Positions 49,515-62,700 of a DNA stretch of 64,000 bases are shown in pieces (the stretch's first letter is position 1; each line of letters begins with the position of its first letter). Source of the stretch: Panonychus citri (lineage: Eukaryota; Arthropoda; Arachnida; Trombidiformes; Tetranychidae). The stretch spans positions 930,001 through 994,000 of the forward strand of contig NW_026515541.1 of the NCBI RefSeq assembly GCF_014898815.1, written 5' to 3'. A program made the position numbers and the translations under genes. Under the pieces are notes generated by a model, which made no database searches, was not told the origin of the DNA, and was given only the letters and a program-made list of their open reading frames with translations.

Positions 49515-52500
49515 GTCATCATCTTCATCTTTATCTTGATCATCATTCATTTCATCATAATCATCAACTGAACAACAATCATTTACAATTAATCACAGTT
49601 AATAAGGAAACTAATGAATTTAAATTAATCTCCCTTTGATTGTCACTTTTTTTGTGTCAGTCCTTGGATGCAAACATATCAAATTAATACATAAACACAT
49701 TCACAACAATTTATTAATCATCATCATCATCATCATGTTATCATGAACATTCAGACCTTTGGTGAAAATAATGAAACGTTTGAGTTTCATGTTATCCAAA
49801 TGTGATGATCAATTTTTTTTTGTTTTTCCCGCGTTAAACCAAAGTCAAAGTTTATCTTCATCATGATGGATTCTAAATGATGATGAGTTGATTGTTGGAT
49901 GGATTATGATGATTATGATTAAACAATTTCCTCAATTAACGATTTACATTCAAAAATAGCTGATCATTGAAACGATTTAATCGACATTTCAATTAGAACG
50001 AAACAAAAACGAAACGATATTATTATTATTTTTTTCGTTTCAGAACAAAAAGATAATCAGAACTTTTCTTCTTCTATTCTCAATTGGAATGAAATTCGTA
50101 CGATAATCATGATAATGGTAATTGCTTATTGTTCCTTGAGTATTTAATTTAATTTTCGCCTTAATCATTATCATTATTTAACTTGATTGTTATTAACTTT
50201 TTTCTGATAATCATTTTTAATAGTTGAAGGTTTTTAACTAACTAAAAGGAAACTTTTTGTTAACTAATCTTTTCACAATCAAACAAACAATCAAGTTAAT
50301 TGTAATTACATTGATCAATATTAAATCATTTCCTATCTTGTGATTATTATTATGATTTTAAATTATTTCCAACATTTTTTTTTTCAGTACTAATCAAATG
50401 ACCTTAAATTGTTTCCCAATCATTAATATTTAATTGTAATTGTAATTATCAAATGCAAATCAATTGATTGGTATTAATTTTTTTTTTTACTTCATGTCTA
50501 ATTGTATGTGTGATTAAAGTTGATTAAAGAAAACAATTTCTTCATACAATTTAACCCTGAACACAATTTAATCAAAAATGATTAAACATAATTAACAAAA
50601 CAAATTGTAATCAAATTGGCTAAGTAGTAGAGGAATGAACAATAAAAAAAAACAAACTACACCAACAATTAAAGTTAATTGCAATTAAAATCTAATTACT
50701 TGAACATTGATTGAGGAAAATGAGAAAAATAAAAAGTAAACTGCAAGAGCCAAACAACAAGAGACACTTTTGATTAACATTGATTGTTAATTGTTGATGA
50801 TTAATTTAATAACTATTAACTCCCTTTCATTAATAGATTGTGATAATAAATGAAACAATTTAATATTTAAAAATAGGAGAAAGGAAAGAAATTAAATTAT
50901 GTTAATATGAATATCGAGTAATTAATTTATCTCAGCGGGAATTTAAAATTTTCTGTGCAAAGTAAAATAACAACAATTAACTTGCAGACAAATGAATTTC
51001 AATCAATGGTAATTACTAATTGTAAAGGTAACAATTGGTAAAAAGATGAAGATCAATTTTAAGCTACCTAAGGATGAAGATAAAGATGAAGATGAAGATG
51101 ATGAGGATCAAGAGTAGAGAAAATAAGAAGATGAAGATGAAAAGGTGAGGGGATTTTAAGGAGAATCTTTTTTTTTGTGAAATTTGCATATCAACCATTA
51201 TGATCCTTTAGGGCATTCGCACAGGTAAGTGAGAGAGAAAGAAAGAGGGAGCGATGATGATAATGATGATGAAGATGAAGGTAAGAGGATGAGAAATCTC
51301 TATGTGTGTTTTAGGGATGAAGAGAGAGAGAGAGAGAGAGAAGATGAGAAATGTTTGATATATAAAAAGCTAAACGATTGACAAAAGGTTGGAAAATTTT
51401 TTCCTTTAGAAGATGAAGAAAAAGTCTCATAATAAAAAAAGGTAAAATTCTGAGACCAGGTAACTTTAAATCCTAATCCTTGTGACGATTATAAATGGAC
51501 TAAGAAAAAGGTAAATCCATTTGGTGGAGGTGAGAGATGGTCAGTCTGTTTATAATTGTTACTGTCGACAAACAATAAAAACCTTTGACCAGTACAAATA
51601 CAAGAGAGTTTACTTTTCTCATTTACCTGGTCACTTCTGGTCATTACCTGTGAGAGTATTTCTCTGTATAAGTTTACTAATAATAAGTTTGAAATAACAA
51701 TAATTAACACAATCAACATGAAAATTTGGTTATAAAAAAAACTGGACAATAAATGTTGATTGTAATCAATATTTGCTTGACCATTTGCAAATACTAAATA
51801 TCAATCAACAACAACAACAACAACAAAGTAAACTCATTTCAAGACTGGACAATTAAAAAGTAATTTATTTCAAGTAATTGAAGTAATTTACTAATTGAAT
51901 TTCATTATCGTTCAATAATTGTAAATAATTAAGAGCAGATTATTTAATTTAAAGTCTGATTGTTAAATGATTGAAATGAAATTAAAGTTAATTGTATAGT
52001 TTTGTTATTAAAAGCAATTAACTTTGAGTGTAGGGAAAGAGAGAGATGAAAAAATTTAGTTTTTTTCTTAATCATTAATTTGTTGATGCTCTTTACCTGA
52101 ATTAAAATTAACTGCAAACCAATCAATCAATCAAAATCCGTATATAAGATTAACACAATTGAAAGACACAAAACAATAATAATATAACCTTGATAAGGAG
52201 AGAGAGAGAGAGTGAGTGAGGAGGGATAAAGGAGGAGGAGAGGGAGGGAGGGAGCACAGGTAAATCTTGTTAATCCAACGATTTATAAGATTGTTAATCT
52301 GTTGATTTGGGTTTGATTATCATTCTTGATTAGTGTGATTATTTTTACACCTTTTTTTTTGGTATATTGTTTGAGATTCAAGGTAAGGTTAAGGGTGAGA
52401 AATGTTAACAACTTTTTTTTTACTTCAACTGAAGAGGGAGTGGTAATGATAATGAAGATGAGGATGAGGATGGAGATGAGGATGATGATAATGATTGGGA

Positions 52501-52872
52501 TTAGTTGACATCTTTTTAAACTATTATATTGTATTGTTATTTGGGGTAAATCAAATAATCAACATGAAAAAAAAACCTAAATCATTGTAAATATGTAAAA
52601 ATGTAACATAAGGTAAAAATGGTAATAATAATTGATTGAGTTTCTCTCTCTCTCTCTCGCTTTTGGCTCCCTCGTTTTATTGTAAATGAATTGTATTATT
52701 TTGGATATGGACAACAAACGACCCCAAATGATGAGGATGAAAAGATGATGATGAGAAATAAATTAACAACACAAAAGATACAGAGAGGAAGCGATGATGA
52801 TAAAGATAATAATTGTTATTTGTTTGATCCAATCAACCTTTAATAATCATCAGAGGAAGAGAGAGAGAGAGA

Positions 52873-52903
<31 letters not shown>

Positions 52904-53298
52904 ATGGAGATGAAGATGAGGATGCTTAGGATGGAAAGAGAGAGAAAATAATTAGGGGAAAAGAGAGTGTGAAAAAACATCGAATTTGGATTTTGCTTTG
53001 GATTAGAACTTTTTCTTCTCTTTGATGATAAGATGCTGAACTCGCTACTCACTATCATCCTTATCTTCATCAATGTTTATCTACCTATCACCATGATCAA
53101 TGAAGCAAGGGTGGAAAAGTTAATCAATATCATGATGAGAATAAAAAATTTTTCTTCTCTTGTTGATGATGAAAATTCATCATCAAATTCAGGATCATGA
53201 TGATAATTAGCATTCTCTTTCGCTATAATAATCGAAGCAGATGAAAAATCTCATTTCTTTTGTCAGGTTTCATGCTGATCATCATCATCATCATGACA

Positions 53299-53299
<1 letters not shown>

Positions 53300-53350
<51 letters not shown>
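53300..53350. repeat. (GA)n microsatellite in the zfh2 intron
   Basis: About 50 bp, interrupted once by ATAG. Confidence 0.93.
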
Positions 53351-53355
<5 letters not shown>

Positions 53356-54276
53356 AAGATAAAAGAAACTCTGTTCATATCTCTCATTGGGAATAAGATG
53401 AAAAATTTTATCTTGTCCAGTTGAGTTGAAGTAAATCAATGGACAACAAACTGATCATCATTCTCATCTTCCTGATCATCATCATCATCATCTATGAGTA
53501 AAAACAATTTCGATTAAGAATCAATCAAAATAAAAACTTTTTTTTGTTTCCATCATCAACTAATATTAATTTAATATCGAAGTAGCAAAAAAAAGTTCTA
53601 ATCATCATCCTGGTCATCTTTTCATCTTCGGTCATCAATTGTATCATCTCTCTCCCTCTCTCTCTCTCTCAAGGTAATATAATGAAGATAAACCTAATCA
53701 ATCTGATGATACCTTTAATTGCTGAATCAAATTGATCAAAATTAACATTCTTTATGATATTAGTATAAGATAATTACATTTAATCATCTCTCCTCAATTC
53801 AATTCTTAAACATGTTTTCATCTTGATTGTTGGTTTGTAATTAAAAAGTAGTTAGTTGATAATCAAAAATGATTGAGATGATGAAGATGAAGATGAGGAT
53901 GATGATGATAAACAAAAAACTCTGGACCTAACAATTTAACTAAGAAAAGTTAATTGTAAGTGAGTAAGAAAATCACACAAATCTAAAAATCTTTGCACTT
54001 TGATTAACTTGAAATATCAGAAAACAAAATTAACTAAACATAATAATCAAATGTAAACACGTTAATTAAATTTCAATGTAATCAAATTAAAATTGATGAT
54101 TAATATTAACTAATCAAGAATCTTGTTTGTGAGAGAGATCAACAATTTACTCTTTAAGCAAAAAAAAAATGATGTAAATTGAAATAAGTGATTAATTTAA
54201 ATTTTCGCAATCAATGAAAAAAAAAGTTAATTGTGACTGAGAAAAAAAATTGATTGAGTTGGAAAAATGAGTTTAC

Positions 54277-57154
54277 CTGTTGATCCTGGTCCAGGAGTAG
54301 GTGGACCTCCGCCAGGGGTTGAAGATGATGGTTGACCGGAAGCCGATTGACCAGCAGAAACTGTGTTAGAACCACCGGTTGACCCATTGCCTCCTCCGGC
54401 ACCGGCGGGTAAACCGAATAACATTGAACGGGTTGAAGCGGCTGCTTGAAGTACGGCGGCAAGAGCTTGTTGAGATTGTTGCATTAATCCTTCAGCTTGG
54501 GAGCCATTTCTTTCCAGTTCTCTGACATTATTTGCATGTTTATCGGATTGAGTGTGAATTGAAAGGTTACCCTTGGTGGTTGTTGAATAGTTACAAATTT
54601 CACATCGATAAGGTTTATAGCCGCAATTGTAGGTTTCACCTCGAGCCAATCGCGGGTGTTTCTGTCCGGTTAAACAGAAAACGCAGGACATTTCGTTTTC
54701 CGGGTGTTTCTCTTTCATATGGATGGCCAGTGTTTCTTGATATTTATAATGCCAGTTACACTTTGGACATTTTAATGTTTTACACGAGTTACGGGAATGC
54801 ATCATGGTCATATGACCACCTAGAGATCGTGATGAGCCAAGGACAATGTCACATTTAGGACATTCAACACCTTCAGGATGATGGGAACATGGATTATAAT
54901 TTGTTGGTGTTGTTGACACTAAAGATCCAGTTCCAGTTCCAGAAGCTTGACCAACATTTGAACTCTGTTGTTGTTGTTGTTGTTGTTGAGCTGCTGCAGC
55001 GGCAAGAGCAGCGGCTACTGCAGCGGCGACATTTGCTGAGTTCATTGAGGAAAGTGTTGAAGGTGAAAGTGGAACTGAAATACCAGAAGCACCACCACCA
55101 GTACCACTTGTAACACCGCCAATTGTGGTACCTGTTGGTGTTAATCCGATTGGAGGTGAGGAAGCTGGTGATGAGTTTTGTTGTTTCATGGCTAAAGTTG
55201 ATACCGGTGAGATTGACGATGAGGGCGGTGAACAAAGCACCGGATTAACAATGGTTGTTGACATTGTTGTACCCAAGCTGGTCATTGGTGTTGTTACCAA
55301 AGATAAAGCTAAAGATGGAGATGAGGAAGATGATGGCGATGATGAGGAAGATGACGATGGAGATGATAGCTCATTTGATCGTTGTGAAGCGGCTACCGCT
55401 GCTTTAGCAATCTTTTCAAGATTAGCAAGTTCAGCGAGCTCAGGGGTTAATGAATTAACATTTAAATCCATTGCATTAATATCACTACTAATTCCTAGAC
55501 GATTATTATTTGAATTAGAAATTGAATTTGAATTTGAATTATTATTATTATTACTCTTAATCTCACTATTATCTCCATCTTCATCTTTATTTTGAGTTTT
55601 CTTCTTGCTCTTATTATTATTGTTATTATTACCAATTGAATTATTAGTCATCTTTGATTTACTATTTGAAGGATTAGGATTAAGATTAAGATTATTATTG
55701 GTGTTAATTAGATTATGATTCTTTGGTAAAACTAAATTCAATGTTTCGCACATTGGTGATTCAGTTAATATCGGTGAGTTAATATTTGGTGATTGACTAC
55801 TTGAGGTGGTGGTTGTGGAGGTTGAGATGGTTGAGATTGATGCAAGGCTAGAAGGGGACATAAAAATTGGCTGCGACGGCGGCGGCTGTTCAAGTGACGG
55901 CGATGATGATGAAGATAAATCCATAGTTGGATTGTTATTATTATTATTATTGTTTTTATTGATTGTTGAGGAACTTGTTGTTGTTGTTGTTGTTAATTTT
56001 GTTGATGAGCTTAATTGCTGATGAGACCTTGTAATGGAATCACCAATTGTTTCATTTGATGTGGCGGTGGAAGATGATGATGACAATGATGACAAAAGTT
56101 TCTCTGGAACATTTAAATTAGTAGTAGTAATTGATTGGCTTAAAGGATGATGATGAGGTCCATTTAAAGGTGAGGCACCATTGACAGAGGAACTTGTTGT
56201 TGTTGTTATTGTTGAAGATGAGGTTGACTGTTGTTGTTGTTGTTGAGATGTTGAAGGTGATGATGATGAAATCGATGATGATGTTGATGCATCAATGTTT
56301 GAGGTGGGTGGTTGTTGTTGTTGTTGTTGTTGTGATGGTGATGAGGGTTGTGAGGTGGTGGTTGTTGTCGCAGGAACTTCCGATCTTGGTTCTAAAAAGG
56401 ATAAAAGTGGCTCCTTGTCTTGACCCACTCCTTGAATTATTGCAGAACTATTTTTAGCGGCTAGAAGAGCCGATTCTTCATCATTTGGTATTATTTTATG
56501 CTCGGCGGATGCATGAGCGGTAAATGATTTAACATAAACAAATGATAGTTTACATATAAAGCACATGAGTATTGGTTTAACGGGCACTGTTGGTGTCACC
56601 TTGTTGTTATTATTTGTTGTTGTTGTTGTTGATGGTGACAAATTTTTCCTAAACTTATTATTATTGTGACATTTTCGTGAACCAATTGTCGCCATCGGCT
56701 TGTGTTTAGGATAACGTCGAGATCGAGTTCTTTTGTTATTATTATTATTATTATTGTTATTGGTGGAATTACGTTTATGATTACTGGTTGATATTAAATC
56801 ATTACCATCGCAATTACCATCTTCATCCTCTTCGAGTTGACCACCTTCAATATTATCGATATCGCCTTCATTATCATCTTCTTCGTCTTCTTCTTCACCG
56901 GCGGTTAAATTGTCATCACCATTTTCGTCCTCAGTGTTTTCATCTTCTCCATCTTCTTGCTGATCAATTTCATCTTCACTGTTTATTATCGTATCGAAAT
57001 TGTTACCCAATAGATCAGAATCAGCGGTTATACATGATTTAATATCTTCTAATGGTGGAAGTTTAAAAGCATCTTCATCTTTTTCACCACTTTGACTATC
57101 TCTCAATATCTTCTTATATTTATCCGATAATGTGAACACCCTGTAACTGTGCAT
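54277..57154 (-). CDS. zfh2: zfh2 (ZFHX3/4-type) exon A: N-terminal acidic region and zinc fingers
   Basis: N-terminal coding exon of a zinc-finger homeodomain transcription factor, expected to act in the nucleus as a DNA-binding regulator of neural and appendage development in this family. Seen, counting from the Met at 57154: acidic Glu/Asp stretch about 60-120; basic NLS-like KRTRSRRYPKHK about 141-152; C2H2 finger at C198/C201/H214/H219 followed by a conserved SAIIQG...KEPLLSFLEP stretch known from ZFHX3/4; long Ser/Thr/Asn/Gln-rich linker; four further C2H2-like units about 761-787, 793-815, 820-835 and 848-874, the last with family-typical ARGETYNCGYKPYRCEIC. The exon ends CAACAG|GTAAAC, leaving one base that joins in phase to the exon at 46498. 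The start is uncertain: ATG at 57154 has A at -3, but an acceptor-like TATTATGCACAG lies at the same place, so this could be an internal exon. Confidence 0.88.
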
Positions 57155-58612
57155 AATAGGAACTTGAAGGAACTTTTTGTTTACTTGGAAAAGAAAAAAA
57201 TTTTCTCGCTTCGAACTTAAGTTTTGTTTAACTTTCTTTCTATGGAATTAGAACTTTTTTTTTTGCGTTATTATTCAAACAAATCACATATTCGATGAGA
57301 TTGATGATTAAAAAGGATCAATTAAGTTTCCATGATGATGATGATGAGTTTGTGATTGTTGTTGTTGTTGTTGTTGATGAGAAAACAAATTAATAATAAT
57401 TAAATCCCATGAGATGATTAAATCCAATTAAAAGATGACATTAGTTAACAATAGGCAATCATGATTGTTGATGATTGATTCCCAATTGGATTAATCAAGA
57501 GAAGAAAAAAATTATAAATGATTAACAGTTAATCAAGTTTAACAAGAGCATAACAATCAGAGAGGGGAAATTAATAATCAAAATTAATCACAATTAAATC
57601 CCATTGGTAGTTAGTTGATTAAATTTTTCATAATCATCAATATCCACACAAGAACACATATAAACACAAATATAAGATGAAGATTGAGGAAGAAAAAAAA
57701 AATTTTGTTAACCATAAATGTTGATGACGTTGATTAAGATTTTGTTGATTGTGTTAATCATATTGATGAACAATTAAGAGTTGATGTTGATCAATTAACA
57801 CAGAGAGACAGTTAAAGTTGATTGTTGGTTAATTGTTGATGATCATAATTGGAGGAGCACAAGAGAGAGAGAGAGAGAGAGAGAGAAAGATATTGGAAAA
57901 AAAAGAGAAGAGAAAAAAAAAGTTTTCAATTAGTTACAAATGAATTAAGATTATCATTGGAAAGAGAGATAGAAAGAGAAAAGAGTAATTTGTTAATCCA
58001 GTTTATGGTTTAGATTATAGAGATTTAATCACTCGGAGGAGAGATATTGATTAGCTAAATTAGTTGATTAAGTTTTTGATTCTTTGGCACAATCAACGTT
58101 TTTTTTTGTTTCTCTTTCAAAGATCTTACATTTTGGTTGTTGTTGTTGTCGTTGTTTGGTGTGACCTTTTTAAGGCAAAGATCAAGGCAAGAGACACATT
58201 CACAAGGCATAAGGATAGAGATGAAGATGAGGATGATAAGGATGAGAAATGAGATGGAGATTAGGATGATTTTTACTTATTCTAACTTACTCTTCGTGTT
58301 TATTATTATTGTAAATATATTATTGGGATGAAGAGAAAGAGAGAGAGAGAGAGAGAGTGGGTTTTAGTGACTCGATTGACGTTCAATGTAAAACTGAGGA
58401 GCAACTTTTCAAGGGAGACAAAAGAGAGAGTCCAGTGAGCATAGGAAGATGATGATAAATTAGGGAGTCGTAAAACAAGTCTGTCCAAGAAAGAGAAGAA
58501 GATGAGAGAAAGAGAGAGAGAGAGCTAGGGGCTGGATAAGTAGAAGGGGAAAATAATCTTCATCATCTTAAAGAAAGAAAAAGATGAAGAAGAAGAAGAA
58601 GAAAAAAAAATG

Positions 58613-58620
<8 letters not shown>

Positions 58621-58659
<39 letters not shown>
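58621..58659. repeat. (GA)n microsatellite upstream of zfh2 exon A
   Basis: Run of about 39 bp. Shorter ones lie at 57862-57885, 59379-59402 and 62500-62522. Confidence 0.93.
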
Positions 58660-58662
<3 letters not shown>

Positions 58663-59372
58663 TAAGATGAAAAAAAGTGAGATGCAGATTAGTGAGAGAG
58701 AATCACATTAGTTTACTATATGAGGTTAACCCTCAGCTCTTTCTCTCTCCCTCTCTCATCATCATCATCTCTTTCTTTTTGTCTTTTATCTTCCTCTTTC
58801 TTTCCTTTCTTTTCTAAACAACAAAACTTATATTTTTTTCAATTGAAACTCAAATCTTACCAATAACAACATTAGAACACAACCTTTTATGTTTTTTGGG
58901 TAAGAAAATTTTTCTTTTTTTTCTCTTTCTTTTCTCTCTCTTTCTCTTTCTTTCTTGCCAATGACCTGCCTCATGTCATCTTTGGTCTCTCTCTCTCTCT
59001 CCTTCTTTCTTTCTCTCTGTCTATGTTTGTGTGTCTATTATTTATCATCATCATAATCATCATCATCTTCTGGCCTCCCCTTTCAAGAAATAAAAGGTAA
59101 ACCATCAAGACAAAGGTTAGACTTAAATTCACAGCAAATACCTTGACAGATGTCTCTTTCTTTTCTCTTTCTTTTCTCATCTTCCTCATCATCATCATCA
59201 TCATCTCTATGGTCTTTTCTTAATCAACAAGATGAGGATGAAGATGATATTCTTTCAATTTAAGTCTTGAGAAAACTATAGGTAACTTATATTAGTTTAT
59301 TTTCTATTCTAATGTATTTTTATTTTCTTTTGTCAATTCTTACCTTCGATCATCATAATCATCATCAATGTC

Positions 59373-59403
<31 letters not shown>

Positions 59404-59711
59404 AATTGCAATATGGGATGATGATGACTAGGAAGACAAAGAGAAAGAGGAAGAAAAAGATGAGAAATTGATTATTATTGATTTTAAATGTTTTCTTTTC
59501 ATTTTTTGATTATTACAAATAGAAATTGATTTCGGATTAAGATTAAGAAAATGCTGTTTTCTCTGATGATACCAGATGACTATCATCATCATCATCATCA
59601 TCGTCTTATCCTACTAATGTAAACAAATAACAAAAGATGAGGATGAGGAAGATAAACAAACAGAATGATTCAAAGTCAAGTTCATCATCACAGGTAACAT
59701 GATGTAATAGA

Positions 59712-59731
59712 TTGATCTTCATGAAGATCAA
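59712..59731. repeat. Perfect 20-bp palindrome
   Basis: TTGATCTTCATGAAGATCAA equals its own reverse complement. Function unknown. Confidence 0.9.
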
Positions 59732-62700
59732 ACCATTAAGAAGGTTGGGTTTTCGTTTAGAGAGAAGAAGAAGAAGAAGAATATCCTTTTCCTTATCATC
59801 ATCATGTCAATCATCATCCTTTCATCTTCGTTCGAATAAAATTTGATTAAGATGAAAAGAGACAAAAAATTATCCTCATCCTTTTTTTCATCTTCTTCTC
59901 ATTATCAAAGATGCTTTTCCATTGCAAAGCCTCAAAGTTAAATGTTTTAATTTGCATCTTTAATCATCATCTTCATCTTCATTATTTATTCAAGATGAAG
60001 GAGCAAAGACTCATCAAGGTTTTTTTTCTCATCTTCATGATGATGATAATGAAATTTACTCTCATCTGATCCTGCGCTCGAAATGCTATCCAATCAGTAT
60101 TAATTTTCTGAACAACTGAAAATCGTAGGTAATGAAAATTAAGAAGATGAAGATGCGAAAAGAAAGAGAAACACTGAAACCGTTTTCTCTTTCATATGTA
60201 AACTCATCACTCTCTCTCTCTCTCTCACCATTAAACTCCCACCGCCTCCACCTCCACCTTATCCTCCGCCTTCTTAACCATTCTAACCTATTATTACCTT
60301 TAGTTTCATCTCTCTCTCTCTCTCTCTCTCTCATCGGATGCTGATGATAATTTTATCTTCTCTTTCTTTTCATCTTCATTTAATCACACATACAGAATTT
60401 ATTTACTTTTCTCTTTCTATTTCTTCCTCTTCTTCCTTAATTATCATCATTCTCATCATTTGGATGATTAGAAGAAGAAAAAGAAAAAACTAATCAATGA
60501 TTGACATATTTTCTATTCCATGATTATTATTATCAGAGGAGAAATTATTATTTTCTTCCAAGTGAGAATGAGGGAGGGACACACACACCATATTATCTTC
60601 CTTAATCTTCCACCCTCTTTCTTTTTTTCTCTTTCTTTTACTATTATAATTATCATCCAGGTATCTTAATAAGTTTCATCATCATTATCTTCCTCCTCTC
60701 ATCATCATCAATGGGCAACAACTTAGATTGAAAAACTTTTCACTTTTTTTTTACTTTACTTGTTTTTCAAAGGTTGAGATGAAGAGGATGAAAACAAAAT
60801 GGCCGCCAATTTGATTCTGATTGAAATTTAATTACACTGAGCTATTTTTTGTTACCATTACCATTTAAGTGTAATTATAATTTGATGATGATGATGATGA
60901 AAATGAAGATGAAATTATTACCCTGCCCTTTGAAAGTCACGAATTAAAATTAGTCAAATGAGAGATGAAAAATTAGAATAGAAAATCATCCCAAAGAAAT
61001 TCTGGTTTTGGTGGAACATGATGAGATCACACTCATCAGGGGATAGATTCTATTCATCATCATGATATCCAGAATTCTGTTGATTTAATTTAATAGACTT
61101 TTGCAGAATTTTAGAAAATAATATTGAACCAAATTGAATCGAAAATCTAAAATTGGAATCAATTGACTTTTCCATCGTTCACCTTGCAAATCACAACAAT
61201 TAATAGTATTCATTGTTTATCTTCATCTTCATGAGATAAACAAACTTTCACTCTCTCATTAACATGATGATTCTGATTGTGTCTATTGATCTCAATTCAC
61301 ATTCAAGGGAAAAATTTCCAATGAAAAATAATGAGTTTTTTTTGTCTGTTTGATGTTACATTTATTGTCATCATCATTATCAATTAATGACGATGATGAT
61401 GATGATGATGATAGAAAAGGGGAAAAAAGTAAAGGTAACATCATGGAGAGGAGGAGTTAATATGGTGAAATTGAAGGGGAAATGGGGGAAAATTAGTGGG
61501 AGGTCTTTTATTTACACTTTCATTCAATTAATTTAATCAAGGCCACACCTTTTCAAGTCAATGTCTTTACTATTATTTTCAATGATAATCAGTTTTTTAG
61601 CTTTAAATTGAACCTCCTACTGATCTTATTGTCTCCTCCCACTCCCACTCTTCATCATCTCATTTCAAATTTTTCCCCCTCTTCCTCATCACTATCGTCA
61701 ACTCTTTCCCCAACTCACTGGTTTACCTTCCCCTTCTCTTCCTGTTCCTTTGAGCATTTTATCCTCGCCATCTTCATCATTATCATCATTATCATTATTA
61801 TTTCTCTTATTATCATCACTGAAACTTCAGTTATATCAAACTTTATTTTTTTTTTCTTCGAAAGAAAATTTTTCAATTATTTTTTTTTCTATTCTATTTT
61901 TTTAATGCTTTGCTTACTTCTCATCATCATCAGTATCATTATACCTTCACAACCACCGCTACCTCATCTCTCTCTCTCTCTCTCTCTCTCACTCATTTTC
62001 ACTCATCAATGAACTTTCGTTGCTATGGGTTACCATGATTAACTTTTATCTTCCTCTAATAGCATCAAACGAGTTAAAATAATCATCTTTTAACGCTCTC
62101 GCTTTTTTCTCTCTCCAGAGCCTTTGTTTTTTTTCCTTTCATCGTTTTCATGATTATCTTCATCATTATCATCATTTGATTCAGTTGGAACTTTTCCTAC
62201 TCATAATGTGCACATGTAATTACACAAATTGGTTAGATCTTATTTTCACCATTTAGCTGCTTTATTTTCATCTTTATTATCATCCGCATCTTCATCCACC
62301 TCCTCCTTACGTTTACAGCTGAGGTGATGCAGAAAGAGGGAAAGTAGAGGAAGATAAGGCAAGAGAGAGAGAGAAAAGATGATAAGAGTGAGCATGATTT
62401 TTTAACGGTCATACCAAGAGAGAAAGAGAAAGTGAGAGAGAGATAATCTAATGTGGTTTGTAATAAGATGATGATAAAGACACAGGTAGTTATATCCAGA
62501 GAGAGAGAGAGAGAGAGAGAGAGTGAAACTTTGTGTCAGTTTAGGTGAGAAACAAATTTTTCATCAAACTAATTGACCATTCATCATCTGTTCATATAGG
62601 ATTTCATCCTCAGGGTGTTTTTTTACCTGACATCAACAACCTTATTTGTTTTAGGTCTCCATCATTGGGATGAGGATGATCAAGATCATGATGAAAACTA

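Larger units (their letters stand above)
46499..54276 (-). other. zfh2 intron A-B (about 7.8 kb)
   Basis: Bounded by donor CAACAG|GTAAAC at 54277/54276 and acceptor GATTAACAG|ATGAA at 46499/46498. Joining them makes a Gly-Ser-Thr-Asp-Glu-Leu-Thr junction without a stop (phase 1), which supports this intron. Inside are AT-rich sequence, many TTAATTGT/ACAATTAA words, CT/GA runs (for example 49479-49511 and 53300-53350) and TCA/TGA repeats. No conserved coding was recognised. The short open frames in it are repeat translations. Confidence 0.82.

Noticed and set aside
55125..55595. Plus-strand frame of 156 codons within zfh2
   Set aside because: Antisense to exon A, which has conserved zinc fingers in its own frame.
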